Shown here piece by piece: positions 1-8,176 of a DNA stretch of 12,900 nt. Source of the DNA: an uncultured Bacteroidales bacterium (GTDB lineage: Bacteria > Bacteroidota > Bacteroidia > Bacteroidales > P3); NCBI GenBank assembly GCA_937906975.1, contig CALCUN010000189.1, forward strand, positions 1 to 12,900. Reading direction: 5' to 3'. The position numbers and the translations under genes were made by a program. The notes beneath the pieces were generated by a model, which was not told the DNA's origin, did not search any database, and was given only the letters and a program-made list of their open reading frames with translations. Position 1 is the first letter of the stretch, and every line of letters starts with the position of its first letter.

Positions 1-1331
1 TGAGAATCGTTCCTGTATTATGTGGTTCATCATTCAAAAACAAAGGTGTTCAAAATTTGATTAACGCTATTTGTGAATTTTTACCTTCTCCAATCGATAT
101 TCCTGAGGTTGAAGGAACTGATCCTAACACAGGAGATGTTGTTACAAGAAAGGTAGATCCAAAAGCTCCTTTCTCTGCATTGGCATTTAAGATTGCAACT
201 GACCCTTATGTTGGAAGAATTTGCTTCTTCCGTGTTTATTCAGGTGCACTTGATGCTGGTTCATACGTTTACAATGCTGCAACAGGCAAAAAAGAACGTA
301 TTTCAAGAGTAATGCAAATGCACGCTAACAAGCAAAATCCTATGGACAGAATTGAAGCTGGTGATATAGGAGCAGCTGTTGGTTTTAAAGATATTAAGAC
401 AGGAAATACTCTTTGTGATGAAAATAATCCTATCATATTGGAATCAATGACATTCCCTGAACCAGTGATTTCAATTGCGATAGAACCTACAAAACAAGCT
501 GATATTGATAAATTCAATAACGCTTTAATGAAACTTTCAGAAGAAGACCCTACATTGGTAATCAATACTGATGAAGATTCTGGTCAAACTATCATGAAAG
601 GTATGGGTGAGTTACACTTAGATATCATCATGGATAGATTGAAAAGAGAGTTCAATGTTGATTGTAATCAAGGTGCTCCTCAAGTTGCATATAAAGAAGC
701 AATCACAACTGAAAGCAGCCACAGAGAAGTATTTAAGAAACAAACTGGTGGTAGAGGTAAATTCGCTGATATCGTATTTACTCTTTCTCCTGCTGATGAA
801 GGTGTTAAAGGTTTACAATTTATCAACGAAGTTAAGGGAGGTAATATTCCAAAAGAATTTATCCCTGCTGTTGAAAAAGGATTCAAGGCTGCAATGCAAA
901 ATGGTGTTTTAGCTGGATTCCCACTTGAAAGTATGAAGGTTGTATTGTCTGATGGTTCTTACCACCCAGTCGATTCAGATGCTTTATCATTCGAGTTATG
1001 TGCTAAAATGGCGTTTAAAGAAGCTGCTAAGAAAGCAAGACCTGTATTGTTAGAACCTATCATGTCAGTCGAAGTTAATACTCCTGATGCTTACTTAGGA
1101 GATGTTACTGGTGACTTGAATAGAAGAAGAGCTATTCTTGATAGTATAACTGCAAAAATAGGTGTTCAATCAGTTAGAGCTAAAGTTCCTTTGGCACAAA
1201 TGTTTGGATATGTAACTTCTTTGAGAACTATCACTTCTGGTAGAGCTAATTCAACAATGGAATTCTCTCACTATGCAGAAGCTCCAAAGGATGTTACTGA
1301 AACTGTATTAAAAAGTAAAGAAAACAACTAA
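1..1331 (+). CDS. fusA: Elongation factor G, C-terminal part (5' end outside window)
   Basis: The GTPase that drives tRNA-mRNA translocation and, with RRF, ribosome recycling in the cytosol. The reading frame is open from base 3, so the gene enters from the left; roughly the first 260 residues, holding most of the G domain, are missing. About 442 residues remain. In order they show the end of the G domain ([15 protein letters not shown]), domain II with [15 protein letters not shown], domain III with GMGELHLDI, domain IV with [10 protein letters not shown] and the tip motif DGSYHPVDS, and domain V with [16 protein letters not shown]. The domain IV tip keeps the conserved His (codon 963-965) that is important for translocation in E. 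coli EF-G. It ends in tandem in-frame stops TAA TAA. Its place just before rpsJ marks it as the housekeeping EF-G rather than the divergent EF-G2 paralogue. An internal TTG at 57 is not the true start. Confidence 0.97.
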   Translation, partial: RIVPVLCGSSFKNKGVQNLINAICEFLPSPIDIPEVEGTDPNTGDVVTRKVDPKAPFSALAFKIATDPYVGRICFFRVYSGALDAGSYVYNAATGKKERISRVMQMHANKQNPMDRIEAGDIGAAVGFKDIKTGNTLCDENNPIILESMTFPEPVISIAIEPTKQADIDKFNNALMKLSEEDPTLVINTDEDSGQTIMKGMGELHLDIIMDRLKREFNVDCNQGAPQVAYKEAITTESSHREVFKKQTGGRGKFADIVFTLSPADEGVKGLQFINEVKGGNIPKEFIPAVEKGFKAAMQNGVLAGFPLESMKVVLSDGSYHPVDSDALSFELCAKMAFKEAAKKARPVLLEPIMSVEVNTPDAYLGDVTGDLNRRRAILDSITAKIGVQSVRAKVPLAQMFGYVTSLRTITSGRANSTMEFSHYAEAPKDVTETVLKSKENN

Positions 1332-1343
1332 TAAATAATAATT

Positions 1344-1649
1344 GTGAGTCAAAGAATTAGAATTAAATTGAAATCGTACGATCACAACTTAGTAGATAAA
1401 TCTGCTGAAAAGATCGTAAAAACTGTAAAATTGACAGGGGCACATGTGAGAGGACCTATTCCTTTGCCTACAAACAAGAAAATCTTTACAGTTAATCGTT
1501 CTACTTTCGTGAACAAAAAATCACGTGAGCAGTTCGAATTAAGTTCTTACAAAAGATTGTTAGATATAGACAGTACTTCATCAAAAACTGTTGATGCATT
1601 GGTAAAATTAGAATTACCAAGCGGTGTTGATGTTCAAATCAAAGTCTAA
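1344..1649 (+). CDS. rpsJ: 30S ribosomal protein S10 (uS10/NusE)
   Basis: Small-subunit head protein that also acts as NusE in transcription antitermination and as a contact for NusG. It is 101 residues, close to the usual length. It opens with [20 protein letters not shown] and contains the GPIPLPT turn (residues 38-43), then the loop with [15 protein letters not shown] and the closing [17 protein letters not shown]. The start is a GTG at 1344, the only non-ATG start among the complete genes here. It is chosen because the protein then begins exactly where the family does, and no in-frame ATG lies upstream before the fusA stop 12 nt away. No SD is visible. An unusually long spacer follows before rplC. 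Confidence 0.97.
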   Translation: MSQRIRIKLKSYDHNLVDKSAEKIVKTVKLTGAHVRGPIPLPTNKKIFTVNRSTFVNKKSREQFELSSYKRLLDIDSTSSKTVDALVKLELPSGVDVQIKV

Positions 1650-1738
1650 TTAAAATCATTAAAAACGTAAGATAAATAGTGAATATTCAGCCGATGTCGT
1701 GAGATAAGCTGAGAATGTAAATAAATTAATTAAATTAA
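1650..1738 (+). promoter_or_regulatory. 89-nt rpsJ-rplC spacer with a possible RNA hairpin
   Basis: This is by far the longest spacer in the window; the next longest is 34 nt. Its flanks are almost pure A/T, but positions 1688-1713 are about 54% G+C by hand count (14 of 26). TCAGC (1687-1691) can pair with GCTGA (1708-1712). The stem is extended by a T-G wobble (1686/1713) and, past one A-A mismatch, by two more pairs (1683-1684 with 1715-1716). Inside the loop, CG (1692-1693) can pair with CG (1698-1699). There is no U-tract after it, so it is not an intrinsic terminator, and I see no Bacteroidota -7 box (TAnnTTTG). A ribosomal-protein leader controlling rplC-rplD is a reasonable guess only. 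Confidence 0.4.
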
Positions 1739-2368
1739 ATGTCAGGATTAATCGGAAAAAAAATTGGAATGACTAGCATCTATGATGCCTCCGGTAAACA
1801 AATGCCGTGCACAGTTATTGAAGCTGGTCCTTGTGTTGTAACACAAGTAAAAACTCCTGAAAAGGATGGTTACAGTGCTATACAATTAGCATTTGAAGAA
1901 TTAAAGGAGAAAAATTGTACCAAACCAATGAAAGGACATTTTGCAAAAGCAAATACTACTCCTAAGAGATATGTTGCAGAATTTTCTCGTTTTGAAGAAG
2001 GTTCTAAAAAAGCATTCGGAGAAGTATTAACTTGTGAAGTTTTTGCAGAAGGAGAATTCGTTGACGTAGTCGGAATCTCAAAAGGTAAAGGATTCCAAGG
2101 TGTTGTAAAACGTCATGGTTTTAGTGGAGTTGGTGATAAAACTCACGGTCAACACGACAGATTACGTGCACCAGGTTCAGTAGGAGCATCTTCTTATCCT
2201 TCAAGATTATTCAAAGGTCTAAGAATGGCTGGAAGAACAGGGGGAAGAAGAGTAAAGGTTCAAAATTTACAAATTTTGAAAGTGATTGCTGAAAAGAATT
2301 TAGTATTAGTGAAAGGGTCTGTTCCAGGTCCTAAGGGTTCAATTTTAAAACTTGAGAGATGGAGTTAA
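1739..2368 (+). CDS. rplC: 50S ribosomal protein L3 (uL3)
   Basis: An early-assembly 23S rRNA-binding protein whose long loop reaches toward the peptidyl transferase centre. It is 209 residues, the normal size. It starts [16 protein letters not shown] and has the L3 core motifs [15 protein letters not shown] (residues 114-128), [14 protein letters not shown] (136-149), [12 protein letters not shown] (158-169) and [14 protein letters not shown] (187-200). The tip segment reads GASSYPSR, where E. coli has the glutamine methylated by PrmB; no Gln is present, which is what I recall for Bacteroidota L3. The start follows the 89-nt spacer, and no SD is visible in its A/T-rich leader. Its last 10 nt overlap the start of rplD, which suggests coupled translation of L3 and L4. 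Confidence 0.97.
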   Translation: MSGLIGKKIGMTSIYDASGKQMPCTVIEAGPCVVTQVKTPEKDGYSAIQLAFEELKEKNCTKPMKGHFAKANTTPKRYVAEFSRFEEGSKKAFGEVLTCEVFAEGEFVDVVGISKGKGFQGVVKRHGFSGVGDKTHGQHDRLRAPGSVGASSYPSRLFKGLRMAGRTGGRRVKVQNLQILKVIAEKNLVLVKGSVPGPKGSILKLERWS

Positions 2369-2994
2369 AAGTTTATGGCATAAATGGCAATGAAACTGGA
2401 AGAACAGTTATTGTCAATGAAGAGTTGTTTGGAACTGAACCTAACGATCACGTTATTTGGTTAGCAGTTAGACAATATTTAGCTGATCAAAGACAAGGTA
2501 CTCACAAATCAAAAGAACGTTCAGAAGTTTCAGGTTCTACAAAGAAATTAAAAAGACAAAAAGGTACAGGTGGAGCAAGAGCTGGTGATACAAATAGCCC
2601 TACAATAAAAGGAGGGGGACGTGTATTTGGACCAAGACCAAGAGACTATCGTTTCAAATTGAACAAAAAAGTAAAACGTTTAGCTCGTTTGTCAGCTTTG
2701 ACTTATAAATCAAGAGAGAATAATATTATAGTTGTTGAAGATTTCAGTTTTGAAGCTCCAAAAACAAAGAAAATGATAGAAATTCTTTCTGCATTGAAGG
2801 TTCAAGATAAAAAAACTCTTCTAATAATTGATACAGTTAAAGAAAAATTCGTATCTTTGTCGGCTCGTAACCTACAAAAAGTTAATGTTATGAGTCCTGA
2901 ATTAATTAATACTTATGCAGTTCTAAATGCAAGTAAATTAGTTATTTCAGAATCAATGATTAAAGAGTTAGAAAGAGTGTGTACTAATTCTTAG
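2359..2994 (+). CDS. rplD: 50S ribosomal protein L4 (uL4)
   Basis: 23S rRNA-binding protein of 211 residues; its extended loop lines the peptide exit tunnel constriction together with L22. The loop is recognisable at about residues 48-98, containing [29 protein letters not shown] and [13 protein letters not shown]. The C-terminal Rossmann-like part includes [17 protein letters not shown] and a final segment with [18 protein letters not shown] 2359 lies inside rplC, 10 nt before its stop, and gives the family N-terminus [15 protein letters not shown]. In E. coli L4 represses its own operon at translation and transcription; whether it does so here is unknown, but the structured spacer before rplC is the obvious place to look. 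The stop is TAG, one of two in the window. Confidence 0.97.
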   Translation: MELKVYGINGNETGRTVIVNEELFGTEPNDHVIWLAVRQYLADQRQGTHKSKERSEVSGSTKKLKRQKGTGGARAGDTNSPTIKGGGRVFGPRPRDYRFKLNKKVKRLARLSALTYKSRENNIIVVEDFSFEAPKTKKMIEILSALKVQDKKTLLIIDTVKEKFVSLSARNLQKVNVMSPELINTYAVLNASKLVISESMIKELERVCTNS

Positions 2995-3023
2995 TTAGGA
3001 ATTTTATAAGAAAGATAGAAGAA

Positions 3024-3317
3024 ATGAACATCATTGTAAAGCCGATTATTACAGAAAAAATGACTAAAACGACAGAAATGTTTCCTAATCGTTTTGGTTT
3101 TATAGTTGATAAACGCGCAAATAAAATAGAAATAAAAAGAGCAGTTGAAGAACTTTATGGAGTTAAAGTTGAAAGTGTGAATACAATGAATTATAGCGGA
3201 AAGAATAAATCAAGATATACAAAATCAGGATTTATTCAAGGCCGTACAGCTGCTTTTAAGAAGGCTATAGTTATGTTAGCCGAAGGTGATACAATAGATT
3301 TTTTTAGCAATATTTAA
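3024..3317 (+). CDS. rplW: 50S ribosomal protein L23 (uL23)
   Basis: Binds 23S rRNA domain III at the rim of the peptide exit tunnel, where in bacteria it forms the docking site for trigger factor and SRP. It is 97 residues, the usual bacterial length. The N-terminus MNIIVKPIITEKMT matches the family start (I-x-x-P-I-x-T-E-K). NRFGFIVDKRANKIEIKRAVEELYGVKVESVNTMN is the conserved core, described here by its end points at residues 22-56. A basic loop rich in K, R and G follows (58-73). It lies 29 nt after rplD with an A-rich leader and no clear SD, and 9 nt before rplB. Confidence 0.96.
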   Translation: MNIIVKPIITEKMTKTTEMFPNRFGFIVDKRANKIEIKRAVEELYGVKVESVNTMNYSGKNKSRYTKSGFIQGRTAAFKKAIVMLAEGDTIDFFSNI

Positions 3318-3326
3318 AAATAAGAG

Positions 3327-4151
3327 ATGGCTTTAAAAAAATTAAAACCAACAACACCAGGACAACGTTTTAAAGTTGTTAGCACTTTTGAAGAAATTAC
3401 TACAAATAAACCAGAAAAGTCATTGGTTTATGGTAAAAGAAAAAGTGGAGGTAGAAATAATGAAGGTAAAATGACCATGAGATACATCGGAGGTGGTCAT
3501 AAGAAATTATATCGTTTTGTGGATTTCAGAAGAGATAAAGATGGAATCCCTGCTGTTGTTAAAACTATTGAATACGATCCAAACAGAACAGCTCGTATCG
3601 CATTAGTTTGCTATGCTGACGGTGAAAAGAGATATATAGTTTCTCCTCATGGCTTAAAAGTTGGTCAGACAGTAATGTCAGGTATAGGAGTTGCCCCTGA
3701 AATAGGTAATACTTTGTTGCTTAGTGAAATTCCTTTCGGAACCATGATTCACAACATAGAATTGAATCCTGGTCAAGGAGCTAAGTTGGTGCGTAGTGCA
3801 GGTTCTTACGCTCAATTGATGTCGAGAGACGGTAAATATGCAATAGTTAAGATGCCTTCTGGAGAAACCAGAATGATATTGCAATCTTGTAGAGCAACTA
3901 TAGGTATAGTATCTAACGTTGAACACAACCTTGAAATTTCAGGTAAGGCAGGTAGATCAAGATGGTTAGGTAGAAGACCAAGAACAAGAGGAGTTGTTAT
4001 GAACCCAGTGGATCACCCAATGGGAGGTGGTGAAGGTCGTCAAGCAGGAGGACACCCACGTTCAAGAAAGGGTATACCAGCTAAGGGTTATAAGACAAGA
4101 GCTCCAAAGAAACAATCAAGTAAGTATATAGTTGAAAGACGTAAGAAATAA
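3327..4151 (+). CDS. rplB: 50S ribosomal protein L2 (uL2)
   Basis: One of the most conserved ribosomal proteins, needed for subunit association and for peptidyl transferase function. It is 274 residues, against 273 in E. coli. It has the N-terminal OB-fold region with [20 protein letters not shown] (residues 36-55), the SH3-like core with [16 protein letters not shown] (157-172) and the C-terminal [14 protein letters not shown] (225-238). The His equivalent to E. coli His229, linked to peptidyl transfer, is kept (His230 counting Met). The second His of the E. coli HPHGGGEG motif is Met here, which I recall as usual in Bacteroidota. The basic tail ends in ERRKK. It is packed 9 nt after rplW and 5 nt before rpsS. 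Confidence 0.98.
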   Translation: MALKKLKPTTPGQRFKVVSTFEEITTNKPEKSLVYGKRKSGGRNNEGKMTMRYIGGGHKKLYRFVDFRRDKDGIPAVVKTIEYDPNRTARIALVCYADGEKRYIVSPHGLKVGQTVMSGIGVAPEIGNTLLLSEIPFGTMIHNIELNPGQGAKLVRSAGSYAQLMSRDGKYAIVKMPSGETRMILQSCRATIGIVSNVEHNLEISGKAGRSRWLGRRPRTRGVVMNPVDHPMGGGEGRQAGGHPRSRKGIPAKGYKTRAPKKQSSKYIVERRKK

Positions 4152-4156
4152 GAAAC

Positions 4157-4435
4157 ATGAGTCGTTCATTAAAAAAAGGACCTTATATTCATTATAAGTT
4201 AGAAAAGAAAGTTTTGTTAGCTCAAGAACAGAACAATAAAAATACGATTAAAACATGGTCGAGAGCTTCTATGATTTCTCCCGATTTTGTAGGCTTGACT
4301 ATAGCTGTTCATAATGGAAACAAACATATTCCTGTTTACATCACTGAGAATATGGTGGGTCATAAGTTAGGAGAATTTGCTCCTACTAGAATATTCAGAG
4401 GACATGCTGGTCAAAAAGATAAAGGTAAGAAATAA
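4157..4435 (+). CDS. rpsS: 30S ribosomal protein S19 (uS19)
   Basis: Small-subunit head protein that pairs with S13 and contacts the A-site finger bridge. It is 92 residues, identical in length to E. coli S19. It begins [11 protein letters not shown], the family hallmark, and carries [20 protein letters not shown] (residues 32-51), [27 protein letters not shown] (described by its ends, 52-78) and the basic C-terminus [13 protein letters not shown]. It starts 5 nt after the rplB stop. The leader holds no SD, so translation probably depends on coupling with rplB. Confidence 0.97.
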   Translation: MSRSLKKGPYIHYKLEKKVLLAQEQNNKNTIKTWSRASMISPDFVGLTIAVHNGNKHIPVYITENMVGHKLGEFAPTRIFRGHAGQKDKGKK

Positions 4436-4449
4436 AAATTAGTGCAGAA

Positions 4450-4893
4450 ATGGGAAAAAGAAAACGTGAGAGTGCATTAGCACGTAAAGAAGCAAAAAAG
4501 ACACTATATATTGCGAAGTTGAATGATAATCCTACTTCTCCAAGAAAAACTCGTTTAATGGCAGATGCTGTTAGAGGTCTTGATGTTGAAAAAGCGTTAG
4601 GAATTTTGCAATATAGTCGTAGAGAATCAGCACCAAAGTTGCGTAAATTATTACTTTCTGCTATCGCAAACTGGCAAGCAAAAAATGCTGGAAAGAGAAT
4701 AGAAGATAGTAACTTGTATGTAAAAGAAATATGTGTTGATGGAGGAAGACAGTTAAAGAGACTTCGTACAGCTCCTCAAGGACGTGGTTATAGAATCAAA
4801 AAGAGATCTAACCATGTTACATTGGTGTTGGGAAGTAGAGTAGAAGAAAGAGCAGCTGTTTCTGAACTTCAAACAATTGATGCTGAAAAATAA
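4450..4893 (+). CDS. rplV: 50S ribosomal protein L22 (uL22)
   Basis: 23S rRNA-binding protein whose beta-hairpin narrows the peptide exit tunnel opposite L4. It is 147 residues, against 110 in E. coli. The extra length is a basic N-terminal extension of about 18 residues (KRKRESALARKEAKK), as in other Bacteroidota, plus a short acidic C-terminus. Core motifs are SPRKTRLMADAVRGLDVEKAL (residues 30-50) and the hairpin with LKRLRTAPQGRGYRIKKRSN (102-121), the region where macrolide-resistance changes are known in other species. The start is ATG 4450, 14 nt after rpsS. The gene ends in tandem stops TAA TAG. Confidence 0.96.
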   Translation: MGKRKRESALARKEAKKTLYIAKLNDNPTSPRKTRLMADAVRGLDVEKALGILQYSRRESAPKLRKLLLSAIANWQAKNAGKRIEDSNLYVKEICVDGGRQLKRLRTAPQGRGYRIKKRSNHVTLVLGSRVEERAAVSELQTIDAEK

Positions 4894-4923
4894 TAGTTTG
4901 TAAAATAGTAAAATAATAATCGG

Positions 4924-5649
4924 ATGGGACAAAAAACAAATCCAATAGGTAACAGACTAGGAATTATCAGAGGTTGGGATTCTAATTGGTATGGAGGAAG
5001 AAAGTTCGAAGATAAATTAGTTGAAGACGACAAAATAAGAAAATACTTAAACGTTCGTTTAGCAAAAGCTGGAGTCTCAAAAATATATATCGAAAGAACT
5101 TTAAAGCTAGTAACTGTAACCATCAATACAGCTAGACCAGGTTTAATAATAGGTAAAGCTGGTCAAGAAGTTGATAGATTAAAAGAAGAGTTAAAGAAAC
5201 TTACAGATAAAGAAGTTCAAATTAATATTTCTGAGGTTAAAAGACCTGAGTTAGATGCAGTATTAGTTGCAGCAACTGTTGCGAAACAGATTGAAGGTAG
5301 AGTTTCTTACAGAAAAGCTATTAAAATGGCTATAACTTCAACTATGAGAGTTGGTGCTGAAGGTATAAAAGTTTCAGTTTCTGGACGTATAGGCGGAGCT
5401 GAAATGGCAAGAACAGAACACTACAAAGAAGGAAGAACTCCTCTACATACATTGAGAGCTGATATAGATTATGCTCAAGCAGAAGCTCACACAACTTACG
5501 GACGTATAGGCGTTAAAGTGTGGATATGCAAAGGTATGGTATATAACAAGAGAGAATTAGTTCCTTCTACAGTTGGAGGTAATCTTAAAGAAAATAATAG
5601 AGCAGGACAACGTTCAATGATGGGACAACGTCCTCGTAGAAAAAAGTAG
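4924..5649 (+). CDS. rpsC: 30S ribosomal protein S3 (uS3)
   Basis: Head protein of the small subunit that lines the mRNA entry tunnel and, with S4 and S5, takes part in helicase activity. It is 241 residues (E. coli 233). It starts [20 protein letters not shown]. The KH type 2 domain is clear, with the GxxG-containing segment GLIIGKAG at residues 73-80. The C-terminal domain includes [31 protein letters not shown] and [11 protein letters not shown]. The tail is very basic (GQRPRRKK). It lies 30 nt after rplV in an A/T-rich leader with no SD. The stop is TAG. Confidence 0.97.
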   Translation: MGQKTNPIGNRLGIIRGWDSNWYGGRKFEDKLVEDDKIRKYLNVRLAKAGVSKIYIERTLKLVTVTINTARPGLIIGKAGQEVDRLKEELKKLTDKEVQINISEVKRPELDAVLVAATVAKQIEGRVSYRKAIKMAITSTMRVGAEGIKVSVSGRIGGAEMARTEHYKEGRTPLHTLRADIDYAQAEAHTTYGRIGVKVWICKGMVYNKRELVPSTVGGNLKENNRAGQRSMMGQRPRRKK

Positions 5650-5674
5650 TATTTAATAGTCAAAATAGAGTGAT

Positions 5675-6100
5675 ATGTTACAACCAAAAAAGACAAAATA
5701 CAGAAAACAACAAAAGGGTAGAATAAAAGGTTTAGCTCATAGAGGACATGAGTTGGCTTTTGGAGCTTTTGGAATAAAGTCTTTGGATACTGCTTTTATC
5801 ACAGGACGTCAAATAGAAGCAGCTCGTCAAGCCGTAACTCGTTATATGAAACGTGAAGGGCAAATATGGATCAGAATTTTCCCTGATAAACCTATTACAA
5901 AGAAACCTAATGAAGTTCGTATGGGTAAGGGTAAAGGAGCTCCAGAATATTTTGTTGCTAAAATTAAACCAGGAACAATGCTTTTTGAAGCAGAAGGTGT
6001 TCCATTGGAAGTAGCAAGAGAAGCTATGAGATTAGCAGCACAAAAATTGCCAGTTATTACAAAATTTGTAGTACGTAGAGATTACATAGAGGAAGCATAA
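5675..6100 (+). CDS. rplP: 50S ribosomal protein L16 (uL16)
   Basis: Late-assembly protein that positions the A-site tRNA and organises the peptidyl transferase region. It is 141 residues (E. coli 136). It begins [16 protein letters not shown] and carries [20 protein letters not shown] (residues 31-50), then [18 protein letters not shown] and [15 protein letters not shown] (81-95). The Arg of VRMGKGKG, which a 2-oxoglutarate oxygenase hydroxylates in E. coli, is present; whether it is modified here cannot be told. It sits 25 nt after rpsC and 13 nt before rpmC, the standard S3-L16-L29 order. Confidence 0.97.
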   Translation: MLQPKKTKYRKQQKGRIKGLAHRGHELAFGAFGIKSLDTAFITGRQIEAARQAVTRYMKREGQIWIRIFPDKPITKKPNEVRMGKGKGAPEYFVAKIKPGTMLFEAEGVPLEVAREAMRLAAQKLPVITKFVVRRDYIEEA

Positions 6101-6113
6101 CCATTAGAAAAAA

Positions 6114-6326
6114 ATGAAGAATAGTGAATTAAAAGAACTTTCTATTGCAGAATTGCAAGAAAGGTTAGATGCAGAAAAAGTACAACTTACTAAGTTGCGT
6201 ATAAATCATGCAGTATCTCCATTGGAGAATCCTAACGTTGTTAGAGAAACTCGTAGAAATGTTGCTAGAATTAATACGGAAATTAGAAGACGTCAATTAT
6301 CGTCTGCGGATTCAGTAGAACAATAA
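6114..6326 (+). CDS. rpmC: 50S ribosomal protein L29 (uL29)
   Basis: Small helical-hairpin protein that binds next to L23 at the exit tunnel and contributes to the docking surface for nascent-chain factors. It is 70 residues. The sequence MKNSELKELSIAELQERL matches the family N-terminus, followed by the basic, Leu-containing helix with VQLTKLRINHAVSPLENPN and the terminal NVARINTEIRRRQL. The last residues (SSADSVEQ) form a short polar tail. It lies 13 nt after rplP and 18 nt before rpsQ. A short protein, but family and position agree. Confidence 0.95.
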   Translation: MKNSELKELSIAELQERLDAEKVQLTKLRINHAVSPLENPNVVRETRRNVARINTEIRRRQLSSADSVEQ

Positions 6327-6344
6327 AAGAATGCCTATAGCAAT

Positions 6345-6599
6345 ATGGAAAGAAATTTAAGAAAAGAAAGAATAGGTGTTGTCGTAAGCAATAAGATGGA
6401 TAAATCAATCAATGTATTGGTTGAAAGAAAGGTAAAGCATCTTAAATATGGTAAATTTGTTAAGAAAACTAGCAAATTTATGGCTCATGATGAAAAAAAT
6501 GAATGCGGTATAGGAGATACTGTTCGCATTATGGAGACAAGACCTTTGAGTAAAAATAAATGTTGGAGATTAGTTGAAATAATAGAAAGAGCTAAATAA
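6345..6599 (+). CDS. rpsQ: 30S ribosomal protein S17 (uS17)
   Basis: OB-fold protein that binds 16S rRNA helix 11 early in 30S assembly. It is 84 residues, the same as E. coli. It carries [20 protein letters not shown] (residues 6-25), then [24 protein letters not shown] and [20 protein letters not shown], the family signature that ends in [11 protein letters not shown] 6345 is chosen; the ATG at 6331 is out of frame. It ends one base before the rplN start, so the two are almost certainly translated together. Confidence 0.97.
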   Translation: MERNLRKERIGVVVSNKMDKSINVLVERKVKHLKYGKFVKKTSKFMAHDEKNECGIGDTVRIMETRPLSKNKCWRLVEIIERAK

Positions 6600-6600
6600 C

Positions 6601-6969
6601 ATGGTACAACAAGAAACAAGATTAATTGTTGCAGACAATAGCGGAGCGAAAAGTGCACTTTGTATCAGAGTATTAGGTGGTACAAAAAGAAGATATGCTT
6701 CCGTAGGTGACAAGATTGTCATAGCAGTGAAAGATGCAATCCCTTCAGGAAATGTTAAGAAGGGCTCTGTATCGAAAGCAGTAGTTGTTAGAACGAAAAA
6801 AGAAGTTAGAAGACCAGATGGTTCTTATATTCGTTTTGATGATAATGCTTGCGTTTTGTTAAACGCTAATGATGAAATGAGAGGAACACGTATTTTTGGA
6901 CCAGTAGCAAGAGAGTTGCGTGATAAACAATTTATGAAAATTGTTTCATTGGCTCCTGAAGTGTTATAA
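6601..6969 (+). CDS. rplN: 50S ribosomal protein L14 (uL14)
   Basis: Subunit-interface protein that forms intersubunit bridges with 16S rRNA and is the target of the silencing factor RsfS in other bacteria. It is 122 residues, the standard length (E. coli 123). It starts [20 protein letters not shown] and continues with [16 protein letters not shown] (residues 22-37), [23 protein letters not shown] and the conserved end [25 protein letters not shown]. It begins 1 nt after the rpsQ stop and is followed 17 nt later by rplX. Confidence 0.98.
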   Translation: MVQQETRLIVADNSGAKSALCIRVLGGTKRRYASVGDKIVIAVKDAIPSGNVKKGSVSKAVVVRTKKEVRRPDGSYIRFDDNACVLLNANDEMRGTRIFGPVARELRDKQFMKIVSLAPEVL

Positions 6970-6986
6970 CGCAAAAAAGTAAGAGT

Positions 6987-7304
6987 ATGAAATTGCATGT
7001 AAAAAAAGGAGATACTGTAAAAGTATTAGCAGGTAACGATAAAGGAAGTACAGGCAAAGTATTGGTAGTATATCCAAAAGATAATCGTGCCATCGTTGAA
7101 GGATTAAACAAAATAAAAAAACATACAAAACCTAATCCAAAAAACACACAAGGTGGTATAGTTGAAAAGGAAGCTCCAATACATATTTCTAATCTTATGG
7201 TTGTTGATTCAAAAGGAAAAGCAACAAGAATTGGAAGAAGATTAGATGAAAAAACAAATAAATTAGTTCGTTATTCTAAAAAATCAGGGGAGGTAATAAA
7301 ATAA
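6987..7304 (+). CDS. rplX: 50S ribosomal protein L24 (uL24)
   Basis: Assembly-initiating 23S rRNA protein near the tunnel exit. It is 105 residues. The KOW motif lies near residues 5-32, with [20 protein letters not shown] followed by [17 protein letters not shown]. The stretch [23 protein letters not shown] (described by its ends, residues 44-66) is the family's loop and second signature. Its stop TAA overlaps the rplE ATG by one base (TAATG). Its last codons also carry the SD of rplE, so the end of this gene doubles as a regulatory site. Confidence 0.97.
   Translation: MKLHVKKGDTVKVLAGNDKGSTGKVLVVYPKDNRAIVEGLNKIKKHTKPNPKNTQGGIVEKEAPIHISNLMVVDSKGKATRIGRRLDEKTNKLVRYSKKSGEVIK
7287..7294 (+). 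promoter_or_regulatory. Strong Shine-Dalgarno of rplE inside the end of rplX
   Basis: The bases GGGGAGGT lie within the Ser-Gly-Glu-Val codons near the end of rplX. GGAGGT (7289-7294) matches six bases of the canonical anti-SD complement, with 9 nt to the rplE ATG at 7304. Together with the TAATG stop-start overlap this is a classic termination-reinitiation arrangement. It stands out because Bacteroidota generally make little use of SD pairing. Confidence 0.6.
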
Positions 7305-7867
7305 TGGGATACGTGCCTAGATTAAAACAAAAATATAGAGACGAGATAGTATCTGTATTAATGAAGGAGTACGGTTATAAAACTGAAATGCAAGTACCTC
7401 GTTTAGAAAAAATATCTTTAAACCAAGGTTTAGGTAGAGCAGCTATTGCTGATAAAAAAGTGATCGATAAAGGAGTTGAAGAAATGACTTTGATTGCAGG
7501 TCAAAAAGCAGTAGCAACTAGATCTAAAAAAGATATTTCTAATTTCAAATTAAGAAAAGGTATGCCTATTGGAGTTAGAGTAACACTAAGAGGCGATAAA
7601 ATGTACGAATTTCTTGATAGATTGATTTCTGCTTCAATTCCTAGAATCAGAGATTTTAGAGGTATCAATGACAAAGGATTTGATGGAAAAGGTAATTTTT
7701 CATTTGGTATTACAGAGCAAATCATATTTCCTGAAATAGATATAGATAAAATCAATAGTATTCAAGGAATGGATATAACTTTTGTAACATCAGCAAATAC
7801 TGACAAAGAAGCTTTATCATTATTGAAGGCATTTGGCTTTCCTTTTAAAAACCAAAATAATTTGTAA
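7304..7867 (+). CDS. rplE: 50S ribosomal protein L5 (uL5)
   Basis: Binds 5S rRNA and 23S rRNA in the central protuberance, working with L18, and touches the P-site tRNA. It is 187 residues (E. coli 179). Recognisable parts are [20 protein letters not shown] at the N-terminus, [16 protein letters not shown] (residues 31-46), [19 protein letters not shown] and the Gly/Phe-rich [20 protein letters not shown], followed by [13 protein letters not shown]. The start is fixed by the one-base overlap with rplX and a strong SD. It is followed 5 nt later by rpsN. Confidence 0.97.
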   Translation: MGYVPRLKQKYRDEIVSVLMKEYGYKTEMQVPRLEKISLNQGLGRAAIADKKVIDKGVEEMTLIAGQKAVATRSKKDISNFKLRKGMPIGVRVTLRGDKMYEFLDRLISASIPRIRDFRGINDKGFDGKGNFSFGITEQIIFPEIDIDKINSIQGMDITFVTSANTDKEALSLLKAFGFPFKNQNNL

Positions 7868-7872
7868 GAATT

Positions 7873-8142
7873 ATGGCAAAAGAATCAATGAAAGCGCGTG
7901 AGCGTAAAAGAGAAAAAATGGTAGCAAAATATGCTGCTAAAAGAAAAGCTTTATTAGAAGCAGAAGATTATGAAGGGCTTCAAAGATTGCCTAAAAATGC
8001 TTCTCCAGTAAGATTACACAATAGATGTAAATTGACAGGTCGTCCAAAAGGTTATATGCGTCAATTTGGAATTTCAAGAATTAATTTCAGAGAAATGGCT
8101 TTAGCAGGATTGATACCTGGAGTAAAAAAAGCAAGTTGGTAA
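7873..8142 (+). CDS. rpsN: 30S ribosomal protein S14, zinc-free type (uS14)
   Basis: 16S rRNA-binding protein of the 30S head. At 89 residues it is the longer C-minus form: it has a single Cys (residue 52) and none of the paired CxxC motifs of the 61-residue zinc-binding form, so it should not need zinc. It starts [20 protein letters not shown] and ends with the signature [20 protein letters not shown] (residues 51-70), [19 protein letters not shown]. It lies 5 nt after rplE. The spacer to rpsH is the second longest of the window (34 nt) and is very A/T-rich with no SD or clear structure. Confidence 0.97.
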   Translation: MAKESMKARERKREKMVAKYAAKRKALLEAEDYEGLQRLPKNASPVRLHNRCKLTGRPKGYMRQFGISRINFREMALAGLIPGVKKASW

Positions 8143-8176
8143 GATAAAGTTAAATTTATATTAAAAAAGAAAAAAG

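Noticed and set aside
269..565. Minus-strand open frame opposite fusA, and similar minus-strand frames at 3678-3926, 4869-5126, 6932-7147, 7501-7755, 11139-11375, 11451-11687 and 12269-12520
   Set aside because: Each lies opposite a well-identified conserved gene, resembles no family I know, and shows the composition expected of an antisense shadow.
655..912. Plus-strand 85-residue open frame inside fusA (and a 61-residue one inside secY at 11436-11621)
   Set aside because: Out of frame with strongly conserved EF-G and SecY sequence, low-complexity composition, and no family similarity.
1624..1640. TTGAT/ATCAA inverted repeat at the end of rpsJ as a terminator
   Set aside because: Only a 5-bp A/T-rich stem within coding sequence, not followed by a U-tract.
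1679..1702. Tiny GTG-initiated frame of 7 codons in the rpsJ-rplC spacer as a leader peptide
   Set aside because: No SD, no telling codon content, and a frame this short is expected by chance.
4894..4923. TAGTTTG-like sequence in the rplV-rpsC spacer as a promoter -7 box
   Set aside because: It has one base rather than two between TA and TTTG, and no supporting -33 element was seen.
6331..6344. ATG at 6331 as an earlier start for rpsQ
   Set aside because: It is out of frame with S17; ATG 6345 gives the normal N-terminus.
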